Assembly: GCF_007989805.1 (NCBI RefSeq)
Contig: NZ_BJUB01000006.1
Span: forward strand, 186,001 to 250,000
Length of the DNA stretch: 64,000 bases
Source of the DNA: Cellulomonas xylanilytica
GTDB taxonomy: Bacteria; Actinomycetota; Actinomycetes; Actinomycetales; Cellulomonadaceae
Direction: 5' to 3'
A program made the translations under genes and the position numbers. The notes below the pieces were generated by a model. It saw only the letters and a list, made by a program, of their open reading frames with translations, searched no databases and was not told where the DNA came from. Below, in pieces: positions 55,547-63,168 of this stretch. Each line of letters begins with the position of its first letter. The first letter of the stretch is position 1.

Positions 55547-55566
55547 GTCCATGCGTACGCATCGAC
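55547..55566. promoter_or_regulatory. candidate MarR operator
   Basis: ATGCGTACGCAT (55551-55562) is a perfect 12-base palindrome extending to 20 bases with one mismatched pair. It lies 28 bases upstream of the marR-type start, where an autoregulating MarR dimer would bind. Confidence 0.5.
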
Positions 55567-55609
55567 TCTCGGATCAACCGCGGGCCCACCCGCCGTGTTC
55601 CGGGGCGGC

Positions 55610-55648
55610 ACTATCGAAAGTGTCGTGCACCCGGACCTGAAATGTTTC
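55610..55648 (+). promoter_or_regulatory. upstream dyads of the xylanase gene
   Basis: ACTATCGAAAGT (55610-55621) and CTGAAATGTTTCGG, whose core GAAA-TG-TTTC (55639-55648) is symmetric, lie 70-110 bases before the xylanase start. CGAAA/TTTCG-type elements are reported upstream of actinobacterial xylan genes, so regulator binding is plausible. No clear -35/-10 pair is assigned. Confidence 0.4.
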
Positions 55649-55720
55649 GGTACCTCGCGGCCGACGACCTCCGGCGACCACTGTGCGATCCGGCACCTGG
55701 CTCAACGAGGAGGAACCCCC

Positions 55721-57190
55721 ATGTCCGGCACACGCCCCCCAGCACCATCACGCCACCGCTCAGCCCTGCGCACGACCGCGGTCGCGCTCGCCGCGACGAT
55801 CGTCGTCGGTGCGGCTGCGGTCACGATCCCCGCCGCCCAGGCGGCCACCAGCCTGAAGGACCTCGCCACCGCGGCCGGCAAGGACATCGGCTTCGCGCTG
55901 GACCCGGGCCGGCTCTCCGAGTCCGCCTACAAGTCCATCGCCGACAGCGAGTTCAACCTCGTCGTCGCCGAGAACGCGATGAAGTGGGACGCCACCGAGC
56001 CGTCGCAGAACTCGTTCAGCTACGGCCAGGGCGACCAGGTGGCCAGCTACGCGGCCAGCACCGGCAAGGAGCTGTACGGCCACACCCTCGTCTGGCACTC
56101 GCAGATGCCCTCGTGGACGAACAACCTGTCCGGGACGGCCCTCGACGCGGCGATGAAGAACCACGTGACCAACGTGGCGACGCACTTCAAGGGCAAGGTC
56201 GCGTCGTGGGACGTGGTCAACGAGGCGTTCGGGGAGAACGGCGAGCGCCGCACCGACTCGCCGCTGCAGCAGAAGCTCGGTGACGGGTACATCGAGACGG
56301 CGTTCCGTACCGCGCGCGCCGCGGACCCCACGGCCAAGCTCTGCATCAACGACTACAACACCGACGCGATCAACTCCAAGAGCACCGCGATCTACAACCT
56401 GGTCCGCGACTTCAAGGCCCGCGGCGTGCCGATCGACTGCGTCGGGTTCCAGTCGCACCTGATCATCGGGCAGGTGCCGTCCACCATGCAGCAGAACCTG
56501 CAGCGCTTCGCCGACCTGGGCGTGGACGTGCGGATCACCGAGCTCGACATCCGCATGCAGATGCCGGCGGACGCGAGCAAGCTGGCGACGCAGGCCGCGG
56601 ACTACAAGAAGGTCTTCCAGATCTGCAACGCGGTCACCCGCTGCCAGGGCGTGACCATCTGGGGCATCACCGACAAGTACTCGTGGGTGCCCGGGGTGTT
56701 CTCCGGTCAGGGCGCGGCGCTGGTGTGGGACGACAGCTACGCCAAGAAGCCCGCCTACGACGCGATCGCCTCGGCCTTCGGCGGGATCACGCCGACGACC
56801 CCGCCCGTGACGACCCCGCCGGTCACCACCCCGCCGGTCACCACGCCCCCGGTCACCACGCCCCCGCCGTCGGCCGGCTGCCAGGTCTCCTACGCCGTGA
56901 ACCAGTGGAACACCGGCTTCACCGCGAACGTGACGGTGAAGAACACGTCGTCGAGCGCGCTCAACGGCTGGACGCTCACGTTCAGCTTCCCGTCGGGCCA
57001 GTCGGTCACGCAGGCGTGGAGCTCGGTCACCACGCAGTCCGGCTCGGCGGTCACGGTGAAGAACGCCGCCTGGAACGGCTCCATCCCCGCGAACGGCAGC
57101 ACGCAGTTCGGGTTCAACGGCTCGCACGGCGGCACCAACACCGCGCCGAGCTCGTTCAGCTTAAACGGGACGCCCTGCTCGGTGGGCTGA
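55721..57190 (+). CDS. secreted GH10 endo-/exo-xylanase with CBM2, Cex-like
   Basis: The 489-residue enzyme has a signal peptide ending about residue 41 (PAAQA), a GH10 catalytic domain (about 43-355), a PPVTT-repeat linker (about 358-385) and a family 2 carbohydrate-binding module to the end ([41 protein letters not shown]). The acid/base is Glu168 in WDVVNEAF and the nucleophile Glu274 in ITELDIRM. It cleaves beta-1,4-xylan and probably aryl cellobiosides outside the cell. The sequence closely tracks C. fimi Cex, including [23 protein letters not shown] at 55721 follows GAGGAGGAA. The linker's PPVTT run is a near-exact DNA repeat. Confidence 0.97.
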   Translation: MSGTRPPAPSRHRSALRTTAVALAATIVVGAAAVTIPAAQAATSLKDLATAAGKDIGFALDPGRLSESAYKSIADSEFNLVVAENAMKWDATEPSQNSFSYGQGDQVASYAASTGKELYGHTLVWHSQMPSWTNNLSGTALDAAMKNHVTNVATHFKGKVASWDVVNEAFGENGERRTDSPLQQKLGDGYIETAFRTARAADPTAKLCINDYNTDAINSKSTAIYNLVRDFKARGVPIDCVGFQSHLIIGQVPSTMQQNLQRFADLGVDVRITELDIRMQMPADASKLATQAADYKKVFQICNAVTRCQGVTIWGITDKYSWVPGVFSGQGAALVWDDSYAKKPAYDAIASAFGGITPTTPPVTTPPVTTPPVTTPPVTTPPPSAGCQVSYAVNQWNTGFTANVTVKNTSSSALNGWTLTFSFPSGQSVTQAWSSVTTQSGSAVTVKNAAWNGSIPANGSTQFGFNGSHGGTNTAPSSFSLNGTPCSVG

Positions 57191-57210
57191 CGCCCTCCTG
57201 ACGCACGCAC

Positions 57211-57241
57211 CGGCCCGGGACCCGCACAGGGTCCCGGGCCG
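57211..57241 (+). terminator. stem-loop terminator after the xylanase gene
   Basis: A perfect 13-base-pair stem (57211-57223 and 57229-57241) has a five-base loop. It ends shortly before the promoter of the NYN-domain gene. Confidence 0.75.
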
Positions 57242-57253
57242 CTGTCCTGCGGA

Positions 57254-57259
57254 TACGCT
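57254..57259 (+). promoter_or_regulatory. -10 box of a probable leaderless promoter for the NYN gene
   Basis: TACGCT ends six bases before the ATG at 57266. There is no Shine-Dalgarno sequence, and the only upstream sequence is the terminator. Confidence 0.5.
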
Positions 57260-57265
57260 GGCGCG

Positions 57266-57841
57266 ATGACGACCGAGGCGGCACCGCGCACCACGTACCT
57301 CCTGGTCGACGGCGAGAACATCGACGCGACCCTCGGCTCGTCCATCCTCGGCGGGCGGCCCACCCCCGAGCAGCGCCCCCGCTGGGAGCGCGTGCTGACC
57401 TTCGCGCAGCAGGCCTTCGACCAGCCGGTCAAGGCACTGTTCTTCCTCAACGCCTCCAACGGCTCGCTGCCCATGTCGTTCGTGCAGGCGCTCCTGGCCA
57501 TCGGCTTCCAGCCGATCCCCCTGTCGGGCGAGTCGTACGAGAAGGTCGTCGACATCGGCATCAAGCGCACGCTCGACGCCATCGCGGGCCGCGGGGGCGA
57601 CGTGCTGCTGGCCAGCCACGACGGCGACTTCGCGCCCGAGCTGGAGACGCTCGTCGACGACGAGGACCGGCGCGTCGGCCTCCTGGCGTTCCGGGAGTTC
57701 ACCAGCACCCAGCTGTCGGCACTCGTCGCGAAGGGCCTGGAGACCTTCGACCTCGAGGGCGACGTCGCGGCATTCAACGTCCAGCTGCCCCGCCTGCGGA
57801 TCATCCCGCTCGACGAGTTCGACCCGCTGCGCTACCTCTGA
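57266..57841 (+). CDS. NYN-domain (PIN-like) protein, probable ribonuclease
   Basis: The 191-residue protein has the NYN-domain layout: YLLVDGENIDATL with an early acidic pair, then KVVDIGIKRTLDAIAGRGGDVLLASHDGDFAPELETLVDDEDRRVGLLAF. The conserved Asp residues (DGEN, D in VVDIGIK and S-HDGDF) would hold a divalent metal as in PIN-fold nucleases. It may cleave RNA or act without known substrate. No partner antitoxin gene is adjacent, so it is not an evident toxin-antitoxin pair. Confidence 0.85.
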   Translation: MTTEAAPRTTYLLVDGENIDATLGSSILGGRPTPEQRPRWERVLTFAQQAFDQPVKALFFLNASNGSLPMSFVQALLAIGFQPIPLSGESYEKVVDIGIKRTLDAIAGRGGDVLLASHDGDFAPELETLVDDEDRRVGLLAFREFTSTQLSALVAKGLETFDLEGDVAAFNVQLPRLRIIPLDEFDPLRYL

Positions 57842-57892
57842 CGGCCCGGCGCCGACGACCGGCACAGTCCAGGTCACGGCGCGATAACGATG

Positions 57893-57966
57893 TACCTGCT
57901 ACCGGCACCCTTTTACCTAGTACCGCGTGGCTCAGGTGCTTCGTGCGCTGGTAGACAGTGCGCTGG
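57893..57966 (+). promoter_or_regulatory. upstream direct repeats of the 58103 unit
   Basis: TACCTGCTACCG (57893-57904) and TACCTAGTACCG (57914-57925) match at 10 of 12 positions and start 21 bases apart, two helical turns. A second repeat, GTGCGCTGG, occurs at 57943-57951 and 57958-57966, with TAGACA between that could be a -10 element. Such phased repeats are typical of regulator binding sites. Confidence 0.5.
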
Positions 57967-57972
57967 TCCCGT

Positions 57973-58078
57973 CCGAGACGGCTGCTGACCTGCATCGTCA
58001 ACGGCGACGGTGCAGGTCAGCAGTGTCTCGGGTGTGCCCTCTCACCAGCCGCACTGCCCGGACGGCCAGCCCGTCCGG
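57973..58078 (+). promoter_or_regulatory. structured 5' leader with two hairpins
   Basis: A long stem pairs 57973-57999 with 58006-58031 (about 24 pairs of 27, one bulge, loop of six bases). A second perfect hairpin (CCGGACGG, 58058-58065, with 58071-58078) follows and ends 24 bases before the membrane protein ATG. No T-run follows either hairpin, so a simple terminator is not obvious; a structured leader or attenuator is possible. Confidence 0.55.
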
Positions 58079-58102
58079 ACCAGTCACCACGACGAGGTGG
58101 TC

Positions 58103-58783
58103 ATGAAGCGTCACATCCTGGCGGGGCTCGTCCTCGCGCTCCTGACGACGGCGATCGTCCTGTTCTCCGGGCCCGAGCTGCAGGGCGTCGCCCTGCTCGG
58201 CGCCGCGCTCGGCGGCGCCCTGGGTCTCGTGCCGGACCGCTCCCCCGCGCAGCGCGCCGGCGGCTTCGCGGTCGGCTTCGTCGCCGCGTGGCTCGGCTAC
58301 GCGCTGCGCGCCGCGGTCCTGCCCGACGCGGCCGCCGGTCGCGCGATCGCGGTGCTCGTCGTCGTGCTCGTCTGCCTCGGCGTCGCCGCCCTCACGCGGG
58401 GCAGGCTGCCGCTCTGGTCCGCCCTGCTCGGCGCCGCCGCGATGGCCGGCGCCTACGAGGCGACCTACGCCGCCGACCCGTCCTCGTTCGTCACGTCGTC
58501 GGCCACGACCGCGACGTCCATCCTGGTCGCGGCCGGTGCCGGCTTCCTGGCGACGTCGATCCTCGGCGTCGTCGTCGTGCAGGACCGCGAGCAGGAGCGG
58601 GCTGCCGAGGCGTCCGCCGGGTCGCCGCTCTTCGCCCCCACGGACCCGCCCGTCGGGGAGTACGTGGGAGCGGACGACCACGCCCCCGCACGCCCCTACG
58701 TCGCACCCGCCGTCGAGTCCCCCCGCGCGCCCCGCCGCGGCCTGCCCGCCACCCGTCCCCTCGACCCCCAGCCGGAGGCCTGA
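58103..58783 (+). CDS. multi-span membrane protein, function unknown
   Basis: The 226-residue product has about six hydrophobic stretches in residues 5-155, starting HILAGLVLALLTTAIVLFSG, and an acidic/Pro-rich cytoplasmic or external tail of about 65 residues. I recognise no family. The ATG at 58103 is preceded by GAGGTGG and by the structured leader. One base separates its stop from the GTG of the heptad-repeat gene, so the two proteins are almost certainly made together and probably work together. Confidence 0.7.
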   Translation: MKRHILAGLVLALLTTAIVLFSGPELQGVALLGAALGGALGLVPDRSPAQRAGGFAVGFVAAWLGYALRAAVLPDAAAGRAIAVLVVVLVCLGVAALTRGRLPLWSALLGAAAMAGAYEATYAADPSSFVTSSATTATSILVAAGAGFLATSILGVVVVQDREQERAAEASAGSPLFAPTDPPVGEYVGADDHAPARPYVAPAVESPRAPRRGLPATRPLDPQPEA

Positions 58784-58784
58784 C

Positions 58785-61559
58785 GTGCGACGCACGACCA
58801 CCACCGCGGTAGCGGCCGCCATCCTCGTCCCCCTCGTCGTCGCCGTCGCCAGCTCCCCCGCGGTCGCTGCCGACTCCGGCGACGTCACCGTCACCAACAC
58901 CGAGACCGTCCAGGCGCGGCTGTCCGCCACCGGTGCGTACCAGGGCGCCCGCGTGTACGAGCAGCTCGCCCTCACCGGTCACGGCACGGCGACCGTCGAG
59001 AACCCCGTCTCCACCACCGGCCTGCGCAACCTCGACGGGTTCGGCGGCCACCGGGTGGTGGACGGCAAGCTGGTCCGGACCCTGGCCGTCGACGGCGAGC
59101 GGCGCGAACGCTCCGTGAGCACCTACGACAAGGACCTCCCCCTCACCGTCGAGGTCACCTACACCTTCGACGGCGAGCCGGTGCAGCCCGGTGCCGTCGT
59201 CGGGAAGTCCGGCACCCTCGGCGTGCACTACAAGGTCACCAACACGACCGCGGCGACCCAGGACGTCACCTACGACGACGGCACCGGCACCATGGCCACC
59301 GCCTCGGCCGAGACGGTCATCCCGATGATCGGCCAGCTGGTCACGGTCCTGCCCGCCACGTTCACCGACGTGCGGTCCGACGAGGCCGGCATGGCCGGCG
59401 ACGGCCGCGGCGGCACGCGCATGCAGTTCCAGATGACCCTCTTCCCGCCCATCGGGTCCGCGACCGCCGAGTTCGGCTACACCGCCGAGGTCAGCCACGC
59501 GGTCGTCCCGAAGGCCACGCTGACGTCCATGCCCGTCTCCCCGCTCGAGTACCCCTCGTTCAAGGGCGGCGCGGCCAGCTACGAGGCCGGTGCGCAGAAG
59601 GGCGTCGACCTGACGGGCGCCGGGGTCAAGCTCGACGACAGCGTCCTGCAGCTCCACGACGGCGCGGCGCAGCTGCTCGCCGGCCTGCTCGAGCTGCGTG
59701 CGGGCGCCGGCAAGCTGTCCCAGGGCCTGAACGAGAACGCGGCCCCTGGAGCCGCCCAGCTGTCCGCCGGCCTCAACGGCCAGCTCGCACCCGGAGCGGC
59801 CAAGCTCGCCGCCGGCCTGTCCCGCGACGCCGCACCCGGCGCCGCCGAGCTGTCCGCCGGGCTCAACGACCAGCTCGCACCCGGAGCCGCGAAGATCGCC
59901 GCCGGCCTGAGCCAGAGCGCCGCGCCGGGAGCCGCCGAGCTCTCCGCGGGCCTGAACAACCAGCTGGCACCCGGAGCGCTCAAGCTCGCCACCGGGCTCA
60001 CCCAGGAGGCGGCCCCCGGCGCCGCGCAGCTGTCCGCCGGGCTGAACACCCAGCTGGCACCCGGCGGGCGCTCGCTCGCGGCCGGGGCAGCGGCGCTGGA
60101 CGCCGGGCTCGCCGAGGCGGGCGCGAAGGCGCCCCTCCTGCTCGAGGGTCTCGTGCAGGTGGGCTCCGGGCTCGACCAGGTCGACGCCGGCCTGGCCAAG
60201 CTCTACGGCGACATCGGGACGCTGCCGGCGCAGGCGCAGGGTCTGCACGACGGCATCGCCCAGCTGCGGACGGCCACCTCGACGCTGACCGCCGGCGTCG
60301 ACCAGGTCCGGACCGGGCTCTCCGGTGCCGCGGCGTCCGCCTCCACGCTGTCGGCCGGCGCCGTGACCCTGGGCAACCAGCTCGCGCAGGGCGTCGGAGC
60401 GCTCACGTCGCTGCGTGCCGGGATGGATCCGGCGTACCTCGCGCAGTACGACGCGGTCGTCGCACAGCTCTCGGGCGGCGTGCCGGTGCTCACCGACACG
60501 GCCGACCCGGCGACGATCGCCGGTGGTGCCGCGAGCCTGTCCCAGGGCCTCGCCGGAGCGGCCGGTTCCCTCACCAAGATCCAGTGCGGGCTCAGCTCGG
60601 CCTCCCTGCCGGGCGTGTGCGACGCCGCCAAGCCGGGCGTCCTCGAAGGACTCGCCGGTGTCGACGCCGGCGTGACGGCCCTCGTGGACGGGGTCGTCAC
60701 CAAGGTGCAGGGCGGGGTCGGCGACGCCGACGACACCCCGGCCGACGGCACGCTGCGAGGCGGAGTGAACGGGCTGCAGGCCGGGACCGCGCAGCTGAAC
60801 GCCGGCGGCGACACCCTCGCCTCCGGCCTCAGCCAGCTCGGCGCCGGAGCGTCGGCGCTGAGTGCCGGCGCGGGCTCGCTCACCGCCGGTCTCGACCAGG
60901 CGGCTGCCGGGTCCCAGAAGCTGTCCACCGGTCTGGCACCGGCTGCGGCCGGCGCGCTGGAGCTGTCGGTGGGGCTGGACAAGGCGGCCGCGGGGTCGCA
61001 GCGCTTGTCCACCGGCCTCGCACCGGCGGTCTCCGGGTCGCAGGACCTGCTCGCCGGCCTGTACAGGGCGGCGGCGGGGTCCCAGAAGCTGTCCACCGGC
61101 CTCGCCCCCGCAGCCTCCGGCGCGCAGGAGCTCTCGGCGGGCATCGCCAAGGCCGCGGCCGGGTCGCAGGACCTGTCCGACGGCATGACCACGGCCGCCG
61201 ACGGCTCCACGCAGCTGTCCGACGGGCTCGTCGCGGCGGCCGAGGGTGCGCCCAAGCTGGTCGACGGCACGCAGCAGCTGTCCGACGAGGGCACCTCGCA
61301 GGTGGTCGTCAGCGGGCAGGGCACCGCGGAGGACTTCGGCGTGAAGTACGCGGTGCTGAGCGCCGGGGCCGAGCGGGCGGCGACCGAGGGCATGGCGTAC
61401 GGCGCACCGGAAGGCGCGACGGGATCCACGGCGTACTCGATCGAGATCGCCGGGGTCGACGGCACCGGGGTCAGCTCCGTCGGGCGGCTGATCCTCGCGA
61501 TCGTCCTGTTCGCCGGCGGGGTCGGGCTGGCGACGCTCGCACGGCGCCGGTTCGTCTGA
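58785..61559 (+). CDS. large secreted heptad-repeat (YhgE/Pip-type) protein with C-terminal membrane anchor
   Basis: The 924-residue protein has a signal peptide (about 1-29, ending SSPAVAA) and a 240-residue beta-rich N-domain. A long helical region follows from about residue 270 to 850, built of L-x-x-G heptads (LSAGLN, LAAGLS, LSTGLAP). One set, residues about 316-427, is a regular ~30-residue repeat containing QLAPGAAKLAAGL. Another, about 702-805, repeats AAAGSQKLSTGLAPA. A short beta end and one membrane helix (LILAIVLFAGGVGLATLA) with basic tail finish the chain. The L-x-x-G heptads resemble YhgE/Pip phage-infection-type proteins. It likely forms a surface stalk, anchored at its end. 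Confidence 0.75.
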   Translation: MRRTTTTAVAAAILVPLVVAVASSPAVAADSGDVTVTNTETVQARLSATGAYQGARVYEQLALTGHGTATVENPVSTTGLRNLDGFGGHRVVDGKLVRTLAVDGERRERSVSTYDKDLPLTVEVTYTFDGEPVQPGAVVGKSGTLGVHYKVTNTTAATQDVTYDDGTGTMATASAETVIPMIGQLVTVLPATFTDVRSDEAGMAGDGRGGTRMQFQMTLFPPIGSATAEFGYTAEVSHAVVPKATLTSMPVSPLEYPSFKGGAASYEAGAQKGVDLTGAGVKLDDSVLQLHDGAAQLLAGLLELRAGAGKLSQGLNENAAPGAAQLSAGLNGQLAPGAAKLAAGLSRDAAPGAAELSAGLNDQLAPGAAKIAAGLSQSAAPGAAELSAGLNNQLAPGALKLATGLTQEAAPGAAQLSAGLNTQLAPGGRSLAAGAAALDAGLAEAGAKAPLLLEGLVQVGSGLDQVDAGLAKLYGDIGTLPAQAQGLHDGIAQLRTATSTLTAGVDQVRTGLSGAAASASTLSAGAVTLGNQLAQGVGALTSLRAGMDPAYLAQYDAVVAQLSGGVPVLTDTADPATIAGGAASLSQGLAGAAGSLTKIQCGLSSASLPGVCDAAKPGVLEGLAGVDAGVTALVDGVVTKVQGGVGDADDTPADGTLRGGVNGLQAGTAQLNAGGDTLASGLSQLGAGASALSAGAGSLTAGLDQAAAGSQKLSTGLAPAAAGALELSVGLDKAAAGSQRLSTGLAPAVSGSQDLLAGLYRAAAGSQKLSTGLAPAASGAQELSAGIAKAAAGSQDLSDGMTTAADGSTQLSDGLVAAAEGAPKLVDGTQQLSDEGTSQVVVSGQGTAEDFGVKYAVLSAGAERAATEGMAYGAPEGATGSTAYSIEIAGVDGTGVSSVGRLILAIVLFAGGVGLATLARRRFV

Positions 61560-61574
61560 CCGCTCGACAGGATG

Positions 61575-61612
61575 CCGACGGCGTGCGGACCTCCGGGTCC
61601 GCACGCCGTCGG
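61575..61612. terminator. strong stem-loop between convergent genes
   Basis: A perfect 17-base-pair stem (61575-61591 and 61596-61612) with a four-base loop, TCCG, lies in the 58-base gap between the heptad-repeat gene and the hydrolase-like lipoprotein gene. Confidence 0.8.
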
Positions 61613-61617
61613 TGCGT

Positions 61618-62373
61618 CTAGCCCCCGAAGCCTGCGGCGAGCGCGTCGTCGATCAGCTGCTGGACCTGCGCGCGGTGCTCCCCCGTGAGCAGCTCGACGC
61701 CGTGCGCACCCCCGCTGAGCTCGACGTACGTCGTCGGGTCGTCCGCGCGCGAGACCAGCTTCGAGGACAGCGCCGAGACGCTGCGGTCGTCCGTCGAGGC
61801 GACGACGAGCAGCGGCCCCGTGTAGCTCGTCGACGTCGAGCGTGCGTCGTGCCCGTCGTACTCCGCGGGCGGGCCGAGGGCGACGACCGTGACCGGGTCG
61901 AGCTCGTCGGCGAGCGCCGCCGAGTACATGCCGCCCTTCGACGCCCCCACGAACGCGACCTCGGTGGCGCCCACCCCGTGCAGCACGTCGACCGCGTCGG
62001 TGAACGAGCGCTCACCCACGCCGGACCAGCTGAAGGTCGCCACGAGGTACCCCGCCTCGACCAGCCGGACGAGCTCACGCGCCCACTGGCACACCTGGCC
62101 GTCGCTCTGCGGTGCGAGCACCACCCCGCGGGTCCCCGAGCCCGCGAACGCCACCAGCGTCGGGTCGTCCTCGGGTCCGGTCGTGACGGCGGCCGCACCC
62201 TCCGGCAGGCACATCGGCCGGTCGGCGGGGCGCATCGACGCGACGACGCCGGTCGGTCCGGTCGGGGTGGTCGACGGGGCGGCGGTGTCGTCGCCGGGCG
62301 CGGTGCACGCGACCAGACCGAGCAGGCAGACCGCGGCGACGGCGGCGGCGAGAGGGGACCGGAGCGTGGGCAT
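61618..62373 (-). CDS. alpha/beta-hydrolase-like lipoprotein
   Basis: The 251-residue lipoprotein has lipobox LVAC (Cys23), a short Thr/Pro spacer and an alpha/beta-hydrolase-like core. Ser145 sits in a G-x-S-x-G-like elbow (GASKGGM), with a later acidic STDDRS and a C-terminal His in GGAHGVELL. These are the residues expected of a dienelactone-hydrolase-type triad. It may be an esterase at the outer face of the membrane. No substrate can be named. It is alone on its strand, and its ATG is at 62373. Confidence 0.75.
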   Translation of the reverse strand: MPTLRSPLAAAVAAVCLLGLVACTAPGDDTAAPSTTPTGPTGVVASMRPADRPMCLPEGAAAVTTGPEDDPTLVAFAGSGTRGVVLAPQSDGQVCQWARELVRLVEAGYLVATFSWSGVGERSFTDAVDVLHGVGATEVAFVGASKGGMYSAALADELDPVTVVALGPPAEYDGHDARSTSTSYTGPLLVVASTDDRSVSALSSKLVSRADDPTTYVELSGGAHGVELLTGEHRAQVQQLIDDALAAGFGG

Positions 62374-62427
62374 CCCCCGTTCCTAGGGGGAGGAGACCCC
62401 CCACGGCAACCCGCGTCTCACCTCACG

Positions 62428-63168
62428 TCACGTGGCGGCGTCGTACCTGTCGAGGACGATCTGGACCAGGCGGTCGTCGGGTGCGAGCGGAGCGGCCACC
62501 ACGTCGGCGCCCGCCTCCATCACGCGGTCGTAGAAGTAGCCCGGGGCGAGCAGGTAGGAGGCCACGACGACCCGTCCGCCGGGCGGCGCGTCGGCCCGTG
62601 CCGTGGCGATCGCCGCCGGGACGCGCGGCTCGGCACCGGCCCCGTAGCCGATGGTGACCGGCTGCTCCAGCCGGTCGGCCAGGCCCGCCGCCACCGACTC
62701 CACCGCGAGCGCCGCCGCGGGGTCCGAGGACCCGGCCGCCGCGAGCACCACGGAGTCGTCGGCGGCGAGGCCCGCGGTCTCGAGGCGGTCCACGAGGATG
62801 TCGACCAGACGCGGGTCCGGGCCGAGGGGTGCTGCCGCGGTGGCGCCGGGCTGGTCGACCGCCGCGGCGATGTCGACCTTCACGTGGAAGCCGACGGACA
62901 GCAGCAGCGGCACGACGACGGCGCCGGGTGCGTCACTGTCGAGGGCGTGGGAGACGACGTCCGCGACCTCGGGCTCCTGCACGTCGACGAACGCCTCGCG
63001 GACGTCCAGCTCTGGGCGGTAGGCGGCGACACCGGTGAGGATCGAGCGGACGGCCGCGCGCCCGTCGGGGTCGTCGGTGCCGTGCGAGCACCCGACGAGC
63101 ACCGGGGCGTCGACGTCACCGCGAGGACCGTCGGGTGCGGGGCCACGAGCGTGCAGTGCGTTCGTCAT
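62428..63168 (-). CDS. CbiX/SirB-type sirohydrochlorin chelatase
   Basis: The 246-residue protein has two tandem chelatase halves. The first includes VLVGCSHGTDD with the metal-binding His and VPLLLSVGFHVKVDI with a second His, the second VVLAAAGSSDPAA and VVASYLLAPGYFYDRV. This is the plan of CbiX/SirB enzymes that insert iron or cobalt into sirohydrochlorin, for siroheme or B12. The ATG overlaps the stop of the HemD-like gene (ATGA), and the pair parallels mycobacterial Rv0259c-Rv0260c. In such a pair a siroheme role, often linked to nitrite or sulfite reductase, is likely. Confidence 0.85.
   Translation of the reverse strand: MTNALHARGPAPDGPRGDVDAPVLVGCSHGTDDPDGRAAVRSILTGVAAYRPELDVREAFVDVQEPEVADVVSHALDSDAPGAVVVPLLLSVGFHVKVDIAAAVDQPGATAAAPLGPDPRLVDILVDRLETAGLAADDSVVLAAAGSSDPAAALAVESVAAGLADRLEQPVTIGYGAGAEPRVPAAIATARADAPPGGRVVVASYLLAPGYFYDRVMEAGADVVAAPLAPDDRLVQIVLDRYDAAT

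Noticed and set aside
57266..57841. Toxin of a toxin-antitoxin pair
   Set aside because: The NYN protein has no small partner gene beside it.
57973..58031. Possible tRNA or CRISPR repeat in the leader
   Set aside because: The hairpin lacks a cloverleaf and CCA-type acceptor, and it occurs once.
59731..60066. Tandem DNA repeats as a mobile or satellite element
   Set aside because: They are in frame within the heptad-repeat gene and explained by protein repeats.
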